64,000 nucleotides of DNA from Demequina lignilytica (GCF_030418305.1 NZ_JAUHPX010000001.1:186001-250000); one strand, 5' to 3'. Shown: positions 35,351-46,121, counted from the stretch's first letter. Numbers and translations are program-made. Notes: generated by a model not told the origin, from the letters alone.

Positions 35351-35902
35351 TCAGTCGTCCTCTCTGAACGCGTCGGAGACGCGCCTCCAGGTGTCGTCGA
35401 GCAGCTCGGGCAGCGCCTTGGTGCGCCCGATGATGGGCAGGAAGTTCGCGTCCCCGACCCAGCGAGGCACCACGTGCTGGTGCAGGTGCTCGGAGATGCC
35501 CGCGCCCCCGGTGACACCCTGGTTCATGCCGATGTTGAAGCCCTTGGTGCCGCTCACCCGCGTCAGCACCCGCATCGCGCGCTGCGTGAGCACGCCCATC
35601 TCGTCGCGCTCGGCGTCCGTGGCCTCCGTGTACCAGCCGATGTGGCGGTACGGGCAGATCATCAGGTGGCCGGGGTTGTACGGGAACAGGTTGAGGACCA
35701 CGTAGCAGTGCTCGCCGCGGTGGACCACCAGGTGCGCGCGGTCGTCGTCCGCGACCTTCTTGCACAGCGGGCAGTCATGCTCGCCCTCGAGCGGCTCGCG
35801 CGAGGACGAGTGCTGGATGTACGCCATCCGGTGCGGCGTCCACAGGCGCTCGAAGCCGTCGGGTTCGCCGCCCATCGTCTCCGAGTCCACGAGCTCCGGC
35901 AC
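35351..35902 (-). CDS. HIT-domain diadenosine tetraphosphate phosphorylase-like protein
   Basis: 183 residues from GTG 35902, 1 nt after the thrS stop; the frame extends to 36022 inside thrS without homology. The HIT triad is EHLHQHVVPRW. LNLFPYNPGHLMICPYRH, GFNIGMNQGVTGGAGI and GDANFLPIIGRTK closely resemble, from memory, the mycobacterial HIT protein next to thrS, which acts as an Ap4A phosphorylase. A CPLC pair near the N-terminus may bind zinc. Since synthetases make Ap4A, pairing with thrS is sensible. Confidence 0.9.
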   Translation of the reverse strand: MPELVDSETMGGEPDGFERLWTPHRMAYIQHSSSREPLEGEHDCPLCKKVADDDRAHLVVHRGEHCYVVLNLFPYNPGHLMICPYRHIGWYTEATDAERDEMGVLTQRAMRVLTRVSGTKGFNIGMNQGVTGGAGISEHLHQHVVPRWVGDANFLPIIGRTKALPELLDDTWRRVSDAFREDD

Positions 35903-35903
35903 G

Positions 35904-37895
<1,992 letters not shown>

Positions 37896-37984
37896 AGCGG
37901 CACTCCTCGGTCGGGTGGGGTTCTACGGGGACGATGCTACCGAGCCGCGGGCACGGCGGTCGCCCCCGCGCCGCGCTGCGGCCG

Positions 37985-39529
37985 TCAGAGCCCCTGTCCC
38001 CCGTCCCACAGCCGCTCGGAGGCGCCGGAGATGAGGTTGGCGACCGACATCGCCTGGGCGTCGGTCAGGGAGGCGACGTAGTCGACGATCCCGCGGCCCG
38101 TCGCGTAGCGGCGCAGCGCCTGGGCGTCCGTCGTGGGCAGCAGCTCCGGTGCGCGGTCGCGCACCCGCAGGTAGTCCTCCGCGGCGATCTCCACCAGATC
38201 GAGCAGGCGCCGAGGCGCGCGCCGGACCTCGTCGTCGTCGTCCAGCCACGCCGCGAAGCTGGTCACCAGGCGCTCGATGACGCTCGCCTGGCCGCGCTGG
38301 TAGACCGCGAGATCGGGGCGGTGGAGCACGAACCGCTCCTGGAGGAACTTCAGGACGGTCACGTCGTGCCACGCCGCGGCGTCCAGGTGGACGTGACCCG
38401 AGCGGATGTCCGGGTCCGGGGTCACCACCACCGAGTGCTGGAGCCTCGCGATCCAGCCCGCCATGAACACCGCGAGCCCCCGGTCCGCCGCGAGCGAGCC
38501 GTCGTACGGCACCGACAGCAGGCCGTCCACCACCTCGTCGGCCACGCGCGCGACGGACTCGCCGAACGCATCGTCGCCCGCGATCCAGGGATCCTTCTGC
38601 TCGACGCGGCGCCGCAGCAGCTCGAGCCCGTGGCCGGGTGTGCGGCGCGCGCGCAGCAGGGTCTCGCCGGGTACCTGCGCGAGCGCCGCACGGTCGCGGA
38701 TCCAGGTCCGGAACTCGGCGGACACGGCGGCCTGGTTGAGCAGGTCGGCGCGGTAGAAGTCGTCGAGGTCGTGCAACGAGTAGGCGATGTCGTCGGCGAT
38801 GTCCATCACCGAGCACTCGACCGTCTGCTGCAGCGGCGCGATCGCGGGGAACGCATCGCGGGCCTGCGCGAAGTCGAGGCCGTCGAGCGTGTAGGCGGAG
38901 AACTTGTACGCGCCCTCCCCCGGCCGCGCGGGCGCCAGACCGCGAGGCGTGGCGGGCCCGCCGTCCCAGCCGTCGCCCTCCGCCCGCATCCACGGGTACT
39001 TCAGCACCGCGGCGCGCACGGCCGCGGTGAGGTTCAGGCCGGAGCCCGCGCGGTCGTACTCGTCGAGGCGGGTGAGGATCCGGAACGTCTGGGCGTTGCC
39101 CTCGAAGCCCTCGTCGAGACCGAAGCGCTCGCGGGCGAGCCGGTCGAGCGTCTGCTCCCCGAGGTGCCCGAACGGCGGGTGACCCAGGTCGTGGGCGCTC
39201 GCGGCCGCCTGCACGACCACAGGATCGCAGCCCCCGAGCGCGCGCACGAGCGCGCCCCGCTCGCCCCAGTCGCCGTTGAGCGCGACGGCGATCGCGCGCG
39301 CCACCGCGGTCACCTTGACGGAGTGGGTCAGCCGGTTGTGCACCGCCAGCCCGGCTCCCGACTGCGAGATCACCTGGGTGACGGCGGACAGGCGCGAGAA
39401 GTACGGGGAGAACCGGATCCGCTCGAGGTCGACCCGGAACTCCGGCCGGTACTCCACCGCCTGGAACTCGTCGAGCTCCTCGGCGATCGAGCGTGCGACG
39501 CGCGGGTCGGGGCCGACGGCCTCCGTCAT
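37985..39529 (-). CDS. dgt: Deoxyguanosinetriphosphate triphosphohydrolase-like HD protein
   Basis: Hydrolyses dNTPs to deoxynucleoside and triphosphate, trimming the nucleotide pool. ATG 39529 overlaps the CYTH stop by 4 nt and gives 514 residues. HD-superfamily metal ligands: NRLTHSVKV, ASAHDLGHPPFGHLGE and MDIADDIAYSLHDLDD. The size is nearer E. coli Dgt than the short 400-residue type. A longer open frame upstream runs antisense-like through the CYTH gene and is not real. Confidence 0.93.
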   Translation of the reverse strand: MTEAVGPDPRVARSIAEELDEFQAVEYRPEFRVDLERIRFSPYFSRLSAVTQVISQSGAGLAVHNRLTHSVKVTAVARAIAVALNGDWGERGALVRALGGCDPVVVQAAASAHDLGHPPFGHLGEQTLDRLARERFGLDEGFEGNAQTFRILTRLDEYDRAGSGLNLTAAVRAAVLKYPWMRAEGDGWDGGPATPRGLAPARPGEGAYKFSAYTLDGLDFAQARDAFPAIAPLQQTVECSVMDIADDIAYSLHDLDDFYRADLLNQAAVSAEFRTWIRDRAALAQVPGETLLRARRTPGHGLELLRRRVEQKDPWIAGDDAFGESVARVADEVVDGLLSVPYDGSLAADRGLAVFMAGWIARLQHSVVVTPDPDIRSGHVHLDAAAWHDVTVLKFLQERFVLHRPDLAVYQRGQASVIERLVTSFAAWLDDDDEVRRAPRRLLDLVEIAAEDYLRVRDRAPELLPTTDAQALRRYATGRGIVDYVASLTDAQAMSVANLISGASERLWDGGQGL

Positions 39530-39984
39530 CGGGGCATCCCTCGGGTCGACAGCGATGAGTTGAGGTACTCGGGCCGGCCCGTCACGTCCTCGCCGATCCA
39601 CGGCGGGAGGTCGAAGTCGTCGTCCTCCGCGTCGAGCTCGAGCTCCGCGAGCACCAGGCCCTCGAGCGCGCCGTGGAACTCGTCCACCTCCCACGTGCGG
39701 CCCGCGTGCGCGACGTGCCAGCGGGTCTTGTCGAGCACGGTTCCCACGGCCTGGTCGAGCAGCTCCCGCGCATCGTCCGCGGGGATGACGTACTCGAACT
39801 CCGCGCGGGACATGCCGGTGCCGAACTTGAGCGTGAGCCAGGCGCGGTCGCCCCCGATCCGCACGCGGACGGTGCGGTCCTCGGCTGCGGCGACGTAGCC
39901 CTGAGCCATCCGCACGGGATCGGTCGCGACCAGGCGCCATCCCTCGTCCGCCACCAGGTGCTTGACCTCGATCTCGACGCCCAC
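39526..39984 (-). CDS. CYTH-domain protein (triphosphate tunnel metalloenzyme)
   Basis: 152 residues. N-terminal EIEVKHLV is the CYTH ExExK signature; TVRVRIGGDRAWLTLKFG and the acidic AELELDAED strand line a triphosphate tunnel. GTG 39984 is chosen because GGGAGG sits 4-5 nt ahead; GTG 39990 is possible. Probably a triphosphatase or adenylate cyclase-like enzyme. Coupling to dgt, which releases inorganic triphosphate, makes a tripolyphosphatase role attractive, but this is inference. Confidence 0.88.
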   Translation of the reverse strand: MGVEIEVKHLVADEGWRLVATDPVRMAQGYVAAAEDRTVRVRIGGDRAWLTLKFGTGMSRAEFEYVIPADDARELLDQAVGTVLDKTRWHVAHAGRTWEVDEFHGALEGLVLAELELDAEDDDFDLPPWIGEDVTGRPEYLNSSLSTRGMPR

Positions 39985-40042
39985 GGGCACCTCCCTTCCC
40001 TGCCCGGCACGCTAGCAGGCAGGAGACGATGCGCGGGCGGGC

Positions 40043-40552
40043 TCAGCCGCCCCACGGGAGCGACGCGAGGGTCCGGTAGCGAGGGGCCCCGCCGGGCCGG
40101 CTCTCGATCACGTCGACCGATTCGGGGACCCACGCGACCGTCGGCACCGGGACGTGCGGCGGCGGGGACACGGGGCGCGGCCTCACCCGCGCGACGGTGA
40201 CGTGCCCCTCGAACCGTGCGGACGGAGCCCGCAGCGCGCGTGACACGGTGGCGGCCGCCGCCTCGGCCCCCGCCACCGGGACCACCACCGCGGACGCGCC
40301 CAGCAGCCCGACGCGGTCGCCCAGCGTCAGGGTCGGCGCGGCGGTCGCGTGCGCGGCGCGCTCGACCGCGTCGACCACGTCGTCGCCGTCGGTGCGGTCG
40401 CCCACGAACCTCAGGGTCACGTGCCTCGCGCCGGCGGGCACCCAGGCGAGCCTCACCCGCTCGGAGCGCGCCCACGCGCGGAGCTCCCGCTCCGCGCCGT
40501 CCAGCGCGTCGTCCACGGAAGGCGGCACCGGAACCGCCACGAACAGGCGCAT
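40043..40552 (-). CDS. thpR: RNA 2',3'-cyclic phosphodiesterase (2H/LigT family)
   Basis: 169 residues with both 2H-family catalytic motifs, HVTLRF (about residue 43) and HVTVAR (about 116), on the RLFVAVPVPPSVDDAL scaffold. Cleaves 2',3'-cyclic RNA ends; the family can also ligate tRNA halves in vitro. ATG start; 58 nt before the CYTH gene on the same strand. Confidence 0.92.
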   Translation of the reverse strand: MRLFVAVPVPPSVDDALDGAERELRAWARSERVRLAWVPAGARHVTLRFVGDRTDGDDVVDAVERAAHATAAPTLTLGDRVGLLGASAVVVPVAGAEAAAATVSRALRAPSARFEGHVTVARVRPRPVSPPPHVPVPTVAWVPESVDVIESRPGGAPRYRTLASLPWGG

Positions 40553-40582
40553 CCCTTCACCGTAGGACCCCGGGGACGACGA

Positions 40583-40607
40583 AGGCGCCGCCCCGCGGGC
40601 GGCGCCT
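40583..40607 (-). terminator. Terminator after MT0933-like gene
   Basis: Perfect 10-bp stem AGGCGCCGCC/GGCGGCGCCT with a 5-nt loop, just past the stop of the 50-residue gene and before thpR. Confidence 0.75.
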
Positions 40608-40624
40608 CGGTCGTGCTCGGGACG

Positions 40625-40777
40625 CTAGTTGTTGTCCTTGCCCCACTGCTCGACCTTGCCGATCGTGCGATCGGCGCCGTCGGGCGTGTGCTCCTGGACC
40701 TTGTCGGCCGCCTTCTCGATCTGGTCGTCCGAGGGCAGCGCGTCCGTGGCCTTCTTCTTCAGCTCGTCCATGTCCAT
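40625..40777 (-). CDS. Small acidic MT0933-like antitoxin-family protein (50 aa)
   Basis: 50 residues starting MDMDELKKKATDALPSDDQI, with AAAGGAGAT right upstream of ATG 40777 and its own terminator. The amphipathic, charged sequence (EKAADKV, DRTIGKVEQWGKD) resembles proteins annotated as MT0933-like antitoxins. No toxin gene is adjacent, so the name should be read as a family label. Function unknown. Confidence 0.75.
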   Translation of the reverse strand: MDMDELKKKATDALPSDDQIEKAADKVQEHTPDGADRTIGKVEQWGKDNN

Positions 40778-40848
40778 GGGGATCTCCTTTCCGGACCGGC
40801 TTTGCCCTCTCGACAACCCGATCCGCCCCCGCGAACATTCCCCGCCGC

Positions 40849-41445
40849 TCAGGCTCCGTCGTGCCGGACGGGCCCGACCTTCTGGATGTAGCAGCGGCCG
40901 CACAGCGACTCGTACTCCGCCTGCTGGCCGTCGATCGCGACCTGCGCGCCGTGGCTGACGAACTCGCCGTCGATGCGGCGCCCGTTGAAGACCGCCTTCG
41001 AGCCGCAGCGGCAGATGGTCTTGAGCTCCTCGATCGCGTGGGCGATCTCCAGCAGCCGCAGCGAGCCCGGGAACGAGCGGGTCATGAAGTCGCCGCGCAG
41101 GCCGTAGCAGAGGACGGGGATGCCGCGCATGACGGCGATCTCGTACGCCTCGTCCACCTGGGCGGGCGTGAGGAACTGCGCCTCGTCCACGAAGACCGCA
41201 TCGATCTGGTCGAGCGGCTGGTGCGCCGAGAGCTTGGCGAGGAACGACTCCTCGGCCCCCAGCAGCACGTCCACGCGCCGCTCGACGCCGATGCGGGACT
41301 GCACCGACTCGCCCGCCTTGGTGTCGATGCCGGGCTTGACGATCACCGGGTGCTGGTCGCGCTCCTCGTAGTTGTACGCCGCCGTGAGCAGCAGCGCCGA
41401 CTTCGACGAGTTCATCGCCCCGTACCGGAAGTAGAGCTTGGCCAC
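40849..41445 (-). CDS. tdk: Thymidine kinase (type II)
   Basis: Phosphorylates thymidine in the salvage pathway. 198 residues: P-loop GAMNSSKSALLL (about 10-21), Asp-Glu in AVFVDEAQFL, and a four-cysteine zinc lasso (CRCG and CGRC). GTG start at 41445. Located between the SNF2 helicase and the small MT0933-like gene. Confidence 0.95.
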   Translation of the reverse strand: MAKLYFRYGAMNSSKSALLLTAAYNYEERDQHPVIVKPGIDTKAGESVQSRIGVERRVDVLLGAEESFLAKLSAHQPLDQIDAVFVDEAQFLTPAQVDEAYEIAVMRGIPVLCYGLRGDFMTRSFPGSLRLLEIAHAIEELKTICRCGSKAVFNGRRIDGEFVSHGAQVAIDGQQAEYESLCGRCYIQKVGPVRHDGA

Positions 41446-41532
41446 CGGCCGTCCCCCTCGTTGTCGCCTTGACGTTCGACGCCGAGCGTACCGGCCCGTC
41501 GCGCCGCATCCCGACGCGCGGGGCGGGTCGCC

Positions 41533-43695
41533 TCAGCCGGCGTCCTCGGTCTCCAGCGCATCGACCAGGAGCGCGACCAGCGCCTCGAGCTGCACGTCGG
41601 TCGAGGACCCCTCGTCCGCCACCTCGGCACCGTCGAGCGCGCGGGCCGCGAGGCCCGACTTGGCATCGATCAGCTCTGCGATCTTCGAGTCGATGGTCTG
41701 CGCCGCGATGATGCGCCACGCCGTGACGGGCTCCGACTGGCCGATGCGGTGGATCCGGTCGATCGCCTGCGTCTGCTCCGCGTCCGTCCAGGAGAGCTCG
41801 GCGAGCACCAGGTTGGACGCCACCTGCAGGTTGAGCCCGACGCCCGCCGCGAGCAGCGAGCACACGACGATCTGCACCTCCGGGTCGTCGGTGAAGGCCG
41901 TCACGTTGCGCTCGCGGACCTTCGCCGTCTGGTCGCCCCGGATCGACGCGTAGCGGATGCCCCGCTCGCCGAAGATCCGCTCGGCCTCGTCCATCACGTC
42001 GACGTGCTTGGCGAAGAAGACCACCTTGCCCACGTTGCGCGCGAGCTGCGCAGCGTAGTCGGCGGCCAGCCCGGCCTTCGCCTGACCGATCCTCCGCACC
42101 ATGGTGAAGACGTTGTCGCCACCGGTCTTCTCGGTCGCGTCCTTGAGCTCCGCCGCGGCGACCCGCCGGGCGAGCTCGAGGTCGATGCCCTCGCCTGGGG
42201 CCGCCTCGCCCCGCGCGGCCGAGGCCGCCCGGTAGTGGGCGACCATGCGACGGGCCAGCGTCTCCTCGGCCGCGCGGATCGACCGGCCGAGGGGTCCGTC
42301 GAGCTCGACCGGGAGGTCCGCGACACGACGAGCCGGGATGTCCGCCGCCACGTCCGCCTTGCGCCGGCGCACGATGCCCATGTCGATCACCGCGCCGCGC
42401 GCGGCGGCGAAGAAGCCCCGGTCCACCGGGGTGAGCCCGGTCTCCTCCAGCGCCGTCATCAGCGGACCGAGCGGCTTCTCGTCGTCGATCCAGCCGAGCA
42501 TCTCCCAGATCGCCAGGAAGTCCTCGATGTCGTTGATGAGCGGCGTGCCGGTGAGCGCCATCAGCAGCGGGCGGGCGGTGCGCTCCCGGATCCGCTCCGA
42601 CAGCGCGAGCACGTGCTGGGAGCGCTGGGACGTCTTGTTCTTGATGAAGTGCGCCTCGTCGACCACCATGCCGCGGAATCCGAGGTTGCCGAGCCAGCCG
42701 ACGTGGCGGTCGAGGATGTCGTAGTTGACGATCACGACGTCGGCGAACGCGTCGACCTCCTCGCCGTCGCCGTGCACCACCGTCGCGCGACGCCTCGGGG
42801 TCCACAGGGCGACCTCGTGCGCCCAGTTCGCCTTGACCACGTTCGGCACCACCACGAGCAGCGGGAACGCTCCGGCCCCTTCAGCGGCGAGCAGGGCCTG
42901 GGCGGTCTTGCCCAGGCCTGGCTCGTCGGCGAGCAGGAACGTCCGGTGTCCCTGCGCCGCGGCGCCGACCACCTGCGCCTGATGCGGCATGAGCTCGCGC
43001 CCCGCGGGCACCGGCACGCGCCGGGCGGCGGGGGTGTCCGCGCCGGGCAGCGGCATGCACGCGGGCACGCCCGCGACGTCCTGCTCGAAGGAGCGCAGCA
43101 GGGGCTCGAGGAGCTCCCACCCGGCGAGCCGTCGGGCCCGGGGGGCGCGGCGCTCGGCGGCCGCCTCGAAGTCCGGCGCCAGGAAGGGGTTGACCATCTG
43201 CCGCTGGATGGCCGACTGCGGCACCACGCGGCGCTCGGCGGCGGGGTCCGTCTGCTTCTGGACCTCCGGCTCCGGCTCGTCAGGCACCTCGCGCCCGGCG
43301 GCCTTCAGCACGGTGGCCTTGTACTGGCGGGCCGAGTCGGACACCCGGGCGTCGTCCGCGAGCAGGGCGAGCAGGGCGGTGTCCCGCGCCGCGATCCTCG
43401 CGAGCAGCGTGGCCACGCCGTCGAGCCGCTTGAGCTCCTGCTCGCGCTTCGCGGCGGCGAGCTCGGGATCAGACTTCACTCGGGCCCGCTCCTCGCGCAC
43501 CAGCAGCGCGACCACCTGGAACTTGGTGCGGACCGCGGGCCGGGTCGGAGGCGTGCGGACGGCGCCGTCGACCTCGCGGGCGATGCCCGCGAGCACGCCG
43601 ATGAGGCCCTTGTCCGCGGGCCGCGACGTGCGGCGCCGCTGCGCCCCGCCACCGGTCCGGGTGCGCCCCGCGCCGCCTCGGCCTGATCCTGCCAT
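41533..43695 (-). CDS. SNF2-family DEAD/H-like helicase
   Basis: 720 residues. The N-terminal 230 or so are basic and without recognised domain. The SNF2 core follows: motif I ADEPGLGKTAQ, motif II VVDEAHFIKN, motif III LMALTGTPLIN, motif V ASNLVLAELSW and motif VI QAIDRIHRIGQ. Likely a dsDNA translocase remodelling protein-DNA complexes; bacterial members are often linked to repair or defence, but no nuclease or methylase gene accompanies it. ATG 43695. Confidence 0.93.
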   Translation of the reverse strand: MAGSGRGGAGRTRTGGGAQRRRTSRPADKGLIGVLAGIAREVDGAVRTPPTRPAVRTKFQVVALLVREERARVKSDPELAAAKREQELKRLDGVATLLARIAARDTALLALLADDARVSDSARQYKATVLKAAGREVPDEPEPEVQKQTDPAAERRVVPQSAIQRQMVNPFLAPDFEAAAERRAPRARRLAGWELLEPLLRSFEQDVAGVPACMPLPGADTPAARRVPVPAGRELMPHQAQVVGAAAQGHRTFLLADEPGLGKTAQALLAAEGAGAFPLLVVVPNVVKANWAHEVALWTPRRRATVVHGDGEEVDAFADVVIVNYDILDRHVGWLGNLGFRGMVVDEAHFIKNKTSQRSQHVLALSERIRERTARPLLMALTGTPLINDIEDFLAIWEMLGWIDDEKPLGPLMTALEETGLTPVDRGFFAAARGAVIDMGIVRRRKADVAADIPARRVADLPVELDGPLGRSIRAAEETLARRMVAHYRAASAARGEAAPGEGIDLELARRVAAAELKDATEKTGGDNVFTMVRRIGQAKAGLAADYAAQLARNVGKVVFFAKHVDVMDEAERIFGERGIRYASIRGDQTAKVRERNVTAFTDDPEVQIVVCSLLAAGVGLNLQVASNLVLAELSWTDAEQTQAIDRIHRIGQSEPVTAWRIIAAQTIDSKIAELIDAKSGLAARALDGAEVADEGSSTDVQLEALVALLVDALETEDAG

Positions 43696-44023
43696 CCCTG
43701 CGTCCTCACTCCTCCTGTGCCGCCGCGGCGATGCGACGCCCGCATCGTCCCCTCACGGGGATGCGGAGACGTGCCGCGAACGGTGCCTTCCTCGCCACGA
43801 GCGCCGGACCCCGTCCGGCATCGTGCTCCCCACGGCTCGCGCGCGGCGCGCTCCCGTGCAGCGGAGCGGCCCGCGGCGCCCGCGCGAACCTCCGCGGGCG
43901 GCTGCCGTGGCCCCGCGTCGTCCGCGGGACACCTGAAGCCTACCGCCGCCCGACCCCGGGGCGCCGCATCACGGCGCCGCCGGGAACGGGAAGAGGCCGC
44001 CCGGAACCCGGACGGCCTCTGCG
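43696..44023. other. Gene-free interval upstream of the SNF2 helicase gene
   Basis: 328 nt between the SNF2 start and tRNA-Val. It holds the tRNA terminator (43992-44020) and a hairpin at 43740-43766 (CCGCAT/ATGCGG arms plus an inner CCCC/GGGG) that includes one dispersed 9-mer copy. Open frames here are short and arginine-rich, with no convincing gene. Confidence 0.7.
43992..44020 (-). terminator. Terminator after tRNA-Val(CAC)
   Basis: 8-bp outer stem AGAGGCCG/CGGCCTCT with inner CCCGG/CCGGG pairing, starting 4 nt past the tRNA 3' end. Confidence 0.7.
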
Positions 44024-44098
44024 TGGTGGGCGATACTGGGATCGAACCAGTGACCTCTTCCGTGTGAAGGAAGCGCGCTACCCCTGCGCCAATCGCCC
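44024..44098 (-). tRNA. tRNA-Val (anticodon CAC)
   Basis: Full cloverleaf: acceptor GGGCGAT/ATCGCCC, discriminator A, encoded CCA; anticodon arm CTTCC-TTCACAC-GGAAG gives CAC (reads GUG); T-arm with GGTTCGATCC. It differs from the GAC valine tRNAs at 46365 and 46781 mainly in the anticodon loop and D-loop. Confidence 0.95.
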
Positions 44099-44113
44099 CG
44101 CGGTGCGGAGACA

Positions 44114-44119
44114 ACTATA
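44114..44119 (-). promoter_or_regulatory. Likely -10 (TATAGT) for tRNA-Val(CAC)
   Basis: TATAGT on the minus strand lies 16 nt upstream of the tRNA 5' end, in the short gap after pabC, and is very near the consensus. The -35 region is poor. Confidence 0.5.
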
Positions 44120-44123
44120 GCGG

Positions 44124-44993
44124 CTATTTGGACCGTCGCGGTGCAGGATCCGCGTCGTGCTCCGCACGCACCGCGAACACCGCGGCGAGCCGCGTGAGCA
44201 TCGCGCCGGGCCGCAGGTCGGTGCCGTCCAGGCTCGCGAGCGGCTGCACGCGCCGCGTCGACGAGGTCACCGCAAGGTGCGCCTCGCCCTCCAACGCGCG
44301 GTCCAGCACGTCCATGCCGAGCTCGCCCACCGCGGCCACGCGGATCGGGATCCCAGCATCCGCGCCCCATTCGAGCGCGAGTCCGCGCGTGATGCCGGCG
44401 AGGCAGCCCGCCGCCAGCGGCGGGGTGAGGATCTCGTGGTCGCGCTCGACCAGCACGTTGCTGGCCGTGCCCTCGCAGAGGTGGCCGTGGGTGTTCGCCA
44501 TGAGGGCCTCGTCCGCGCCCCGCGAGCGCGCGAACTCCATCATCACCACGTTCTCGGCGTAGGAGGTGCTCTTCACCCCCGCGAGCGGCGAGCGCTCGTT
44601 GCGGCGCCATGGCACGCGGACCGCCCGGCACTCGGTCAGCGCCGGCGCGTCGGTCGCCGTGATCACGATGCTCTGCGGGCCGGCACCGCGGGCCGAGCTC
44701 ATCGGGCCGCTTCCCGACGTCACGGTGATCCGGACCCGCGAGAGGCCGTCCGCCTCCGCGAGCACGGCGCCCACGCCCTCGCGCACCAGCTCGACATCGA
44801 CAGGCTCCAGGCCGATGCGCGTCGCCGAGTACGTCAGCCGCCTCAGGTGGCGCGACAGCGCGAACGCGCGCCCGTCCACCACCTCGAGGGTCTCGAAGAC
44901 CCCGTCTCCCACCGTCAGCCCATGGTCACCGGCGGCGATCAGCGCCTCGTCCGGTTCCCGCAGGCGTCCCCCAGCCCACACCACGAGTGTCAT
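44124..44993 (-). CDS. pabC: Aminodeoxychorismate lyase (fold-type IV PLP enzyme)
   Basis: Releases p-aminobenzoate from aminodeoxychorismate for folate. ATG 44993 overlaps the pabB stop by 4 nt and gives 289 residues. Fold IV features: GDGVFETLEVVDGRAFALSRH, the PLP lysine in LAGVKSTSYAENV, EGTASNVLVERD and TPPLAAGCLAGITR. A branched-chain aminotransferase-like role is excluded mainly by the pabB coupling. Confidence 0.88.
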   Translation of the reverse strand: MTLVVWAGGRLREPDEALIAAGDHGLTVGDGVFETLEVVDGRAFALSRHLRRLTYSATRIGLEPVDVELVREGVGAVLAEADGLSRVRITVTSGSGPMSSARGAGPQSIVITATDAPALTECRAVRVPWRRNERSPLAGVKSTSYAENVVMMEFARSRGADEALMANTHGHLCEGTASNVLVERDHEILTPPLAAGCLAGITRGLALEWGADAGIPIRVAAVGELGMDVLDRALEGEAHLAVTSSTRRVQPLASLDGTDLRPGAMLTRLAAVFAVRAEHDADPAPRRSK

Positions 44994-46090
44994 GGCGTCA
45001 TTGTGGCGGTCGATGCCAGGGCGATCAACCGACGCGCCTTGAGCTCGGTCTCCTCCCACTCCGCCACCGGGTCGGATCCCCACGTGATCCCCGCGCCGGT
45101 GCCGAAGGTGAGGCGTCCCCCCTGGTCAGGCGCCCACACGAAGGTCCGGATGCCCACCGCGAGCTCCGCGCGGCGCCGATCCGCGTCGATCCAGCCGATG
45201 CCGCCGCAGTACGGGCCGCGCGCGGTCGGCTCCTCGCGCGCGATGATCCGCAGCGCGGAGGACTTGGGAGCGCCGGAGACCGAGCCGGGCGGGAACGTGC
45301 CGGCGAGCAGCGCCGGCCACAGCGCCGGCGTCCAGTCGAAAGCGTCGGCGAGCTCGGCCTCGACGGTGGACTGCAGGTGGACCAGCCCGGGCAGGTCGTG
45401 CAGGCCCAGCAGCTCGGGGACCCCGACCGAGCCCGGCGCAGCCACATGCGACAGGTCGTTGCGGATCAGGTCCGTGATCATGATGTTCTCGGCCTCGTCC
45501 TTGGGCAGCATCGGCTCGCCTGGAGCGGCCGTGCCCTTGATCGGGCTCGAGGCGACCCTCCGGCCGTCCACGGCCAGGTACAGCTCCGGGGATGCGGAGA
45601 CCACCCACGCGCCCGGCCAGGCGTCGGTGGCGGGAATGACGATCCGGGAGGCGAAGCGAGCCGGGTTCCCCGTGGCCAGACGATGCGCGAGCGCGACCGC
45701 GTCCGGGCCCGGCTGAGGTGCCGGCAGCGGGGCGCCCAGCATGCGGCACAGGTTGACCTGGTAGACCTCGCCGTCGCGGATGTCGGAGCGGATCGCCTCC
45801 ACCCCCGCCGCGTACGCCCCCGCGTCGAGGGTGGTCTCCCAGCTCTCCGCGGGCGGCCCTTCCCAGACCCGTCCGGGTGCGGGCTCGGGCACCGGGTCGT
45901 CCTGCCTCTCGACGCGCGCCATCCGCCACGCGTCGAGCCGGCCCTCGAACGTCGCGACCACGACCCAGAAGCCGCCGGCGGCGATGCGTGCGCCGTCCCG
46001 CGCAGGGTCGGCGTGCTCGACCGGCTCCCAGGCGCGGACGCCGCGGAACGCCGCGCTGCCCGCCCGATCCGGGTCGTCCTCCCACCTCAC
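44990..46090 (-). CDS. pabB: Aminodeoxychorismate synthase component I
   Basis: Chorismate-binding enzyme aminating chorismate to aminodeoxychorismate. 366 residues: the catalytic C-terminal domain is intact (GEVYQVNLCRML, SSPIKGTAAPGE, DLIRNDLSHVAAPGSV, LAGTFPPGSVSGAPK, CGGIGWID), while the N-terminal domain is short, as in PabB rather than TrpE. GTG 46090. Coupled to pabC. The glutaminase subunit pabA is not in the window. Confidence 0.88.
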   Translation of the reverse strand: MRWEDDPDRAGSAAFRGVRAWEPVEHADPARDGARIAAGGFWVVVATFEGRLDAWRMARVERQDDPVPEPAPGRVWEGPPAESWETTLDAGAYAAGVEAIRSDIRDGEVYQVNLCRMLGAPLPAPQPGPDAVALAHRLATGNPARFASRIVIPATDAWPGAWVVSASPELYLAVDGRRVASSPIKGTAAPGEPMLPKDEAENIMITDLIRNDLSHVAAPGSVGVPELLGLHDLPGLVHLQSTVEAELADAFDWTPALWPALLAGTFPPGSVSGAPKSSALRIIAREEPTARGPYCGGIGWIDADRRRAELAVGIRTFVWAPDQGGRLTFGTGAGITWGSDPVAEWEETELKARRLIALASTATMTP

Positions 46091-46121
46091 GGCACCACCG
46101 TAGCCGCGGCCGGTCGCCGAT

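Noticed and set aside
33801-35765. Giant frame fusing pgsA, acyltransferase and HIT regions
   Set aside because: Only the acyltransferase part (from ATG 34694) is in the coding frame; upstream codons are frame-shifted shadows of pgsA and HIT.
37896-37984. T-box or riboswitch leader before thrS
   Set aside because: Only 89 nt are available and no specifier stem, antiterminator or T-box sequence is visible.
40583-40607. Short GC-rich palindromes as CRISPR-like repeats
   Set aside because: Each hairpin is unique in sequence and sits at a gene end; there is no regular repeat-spacer array anywhere in the window.
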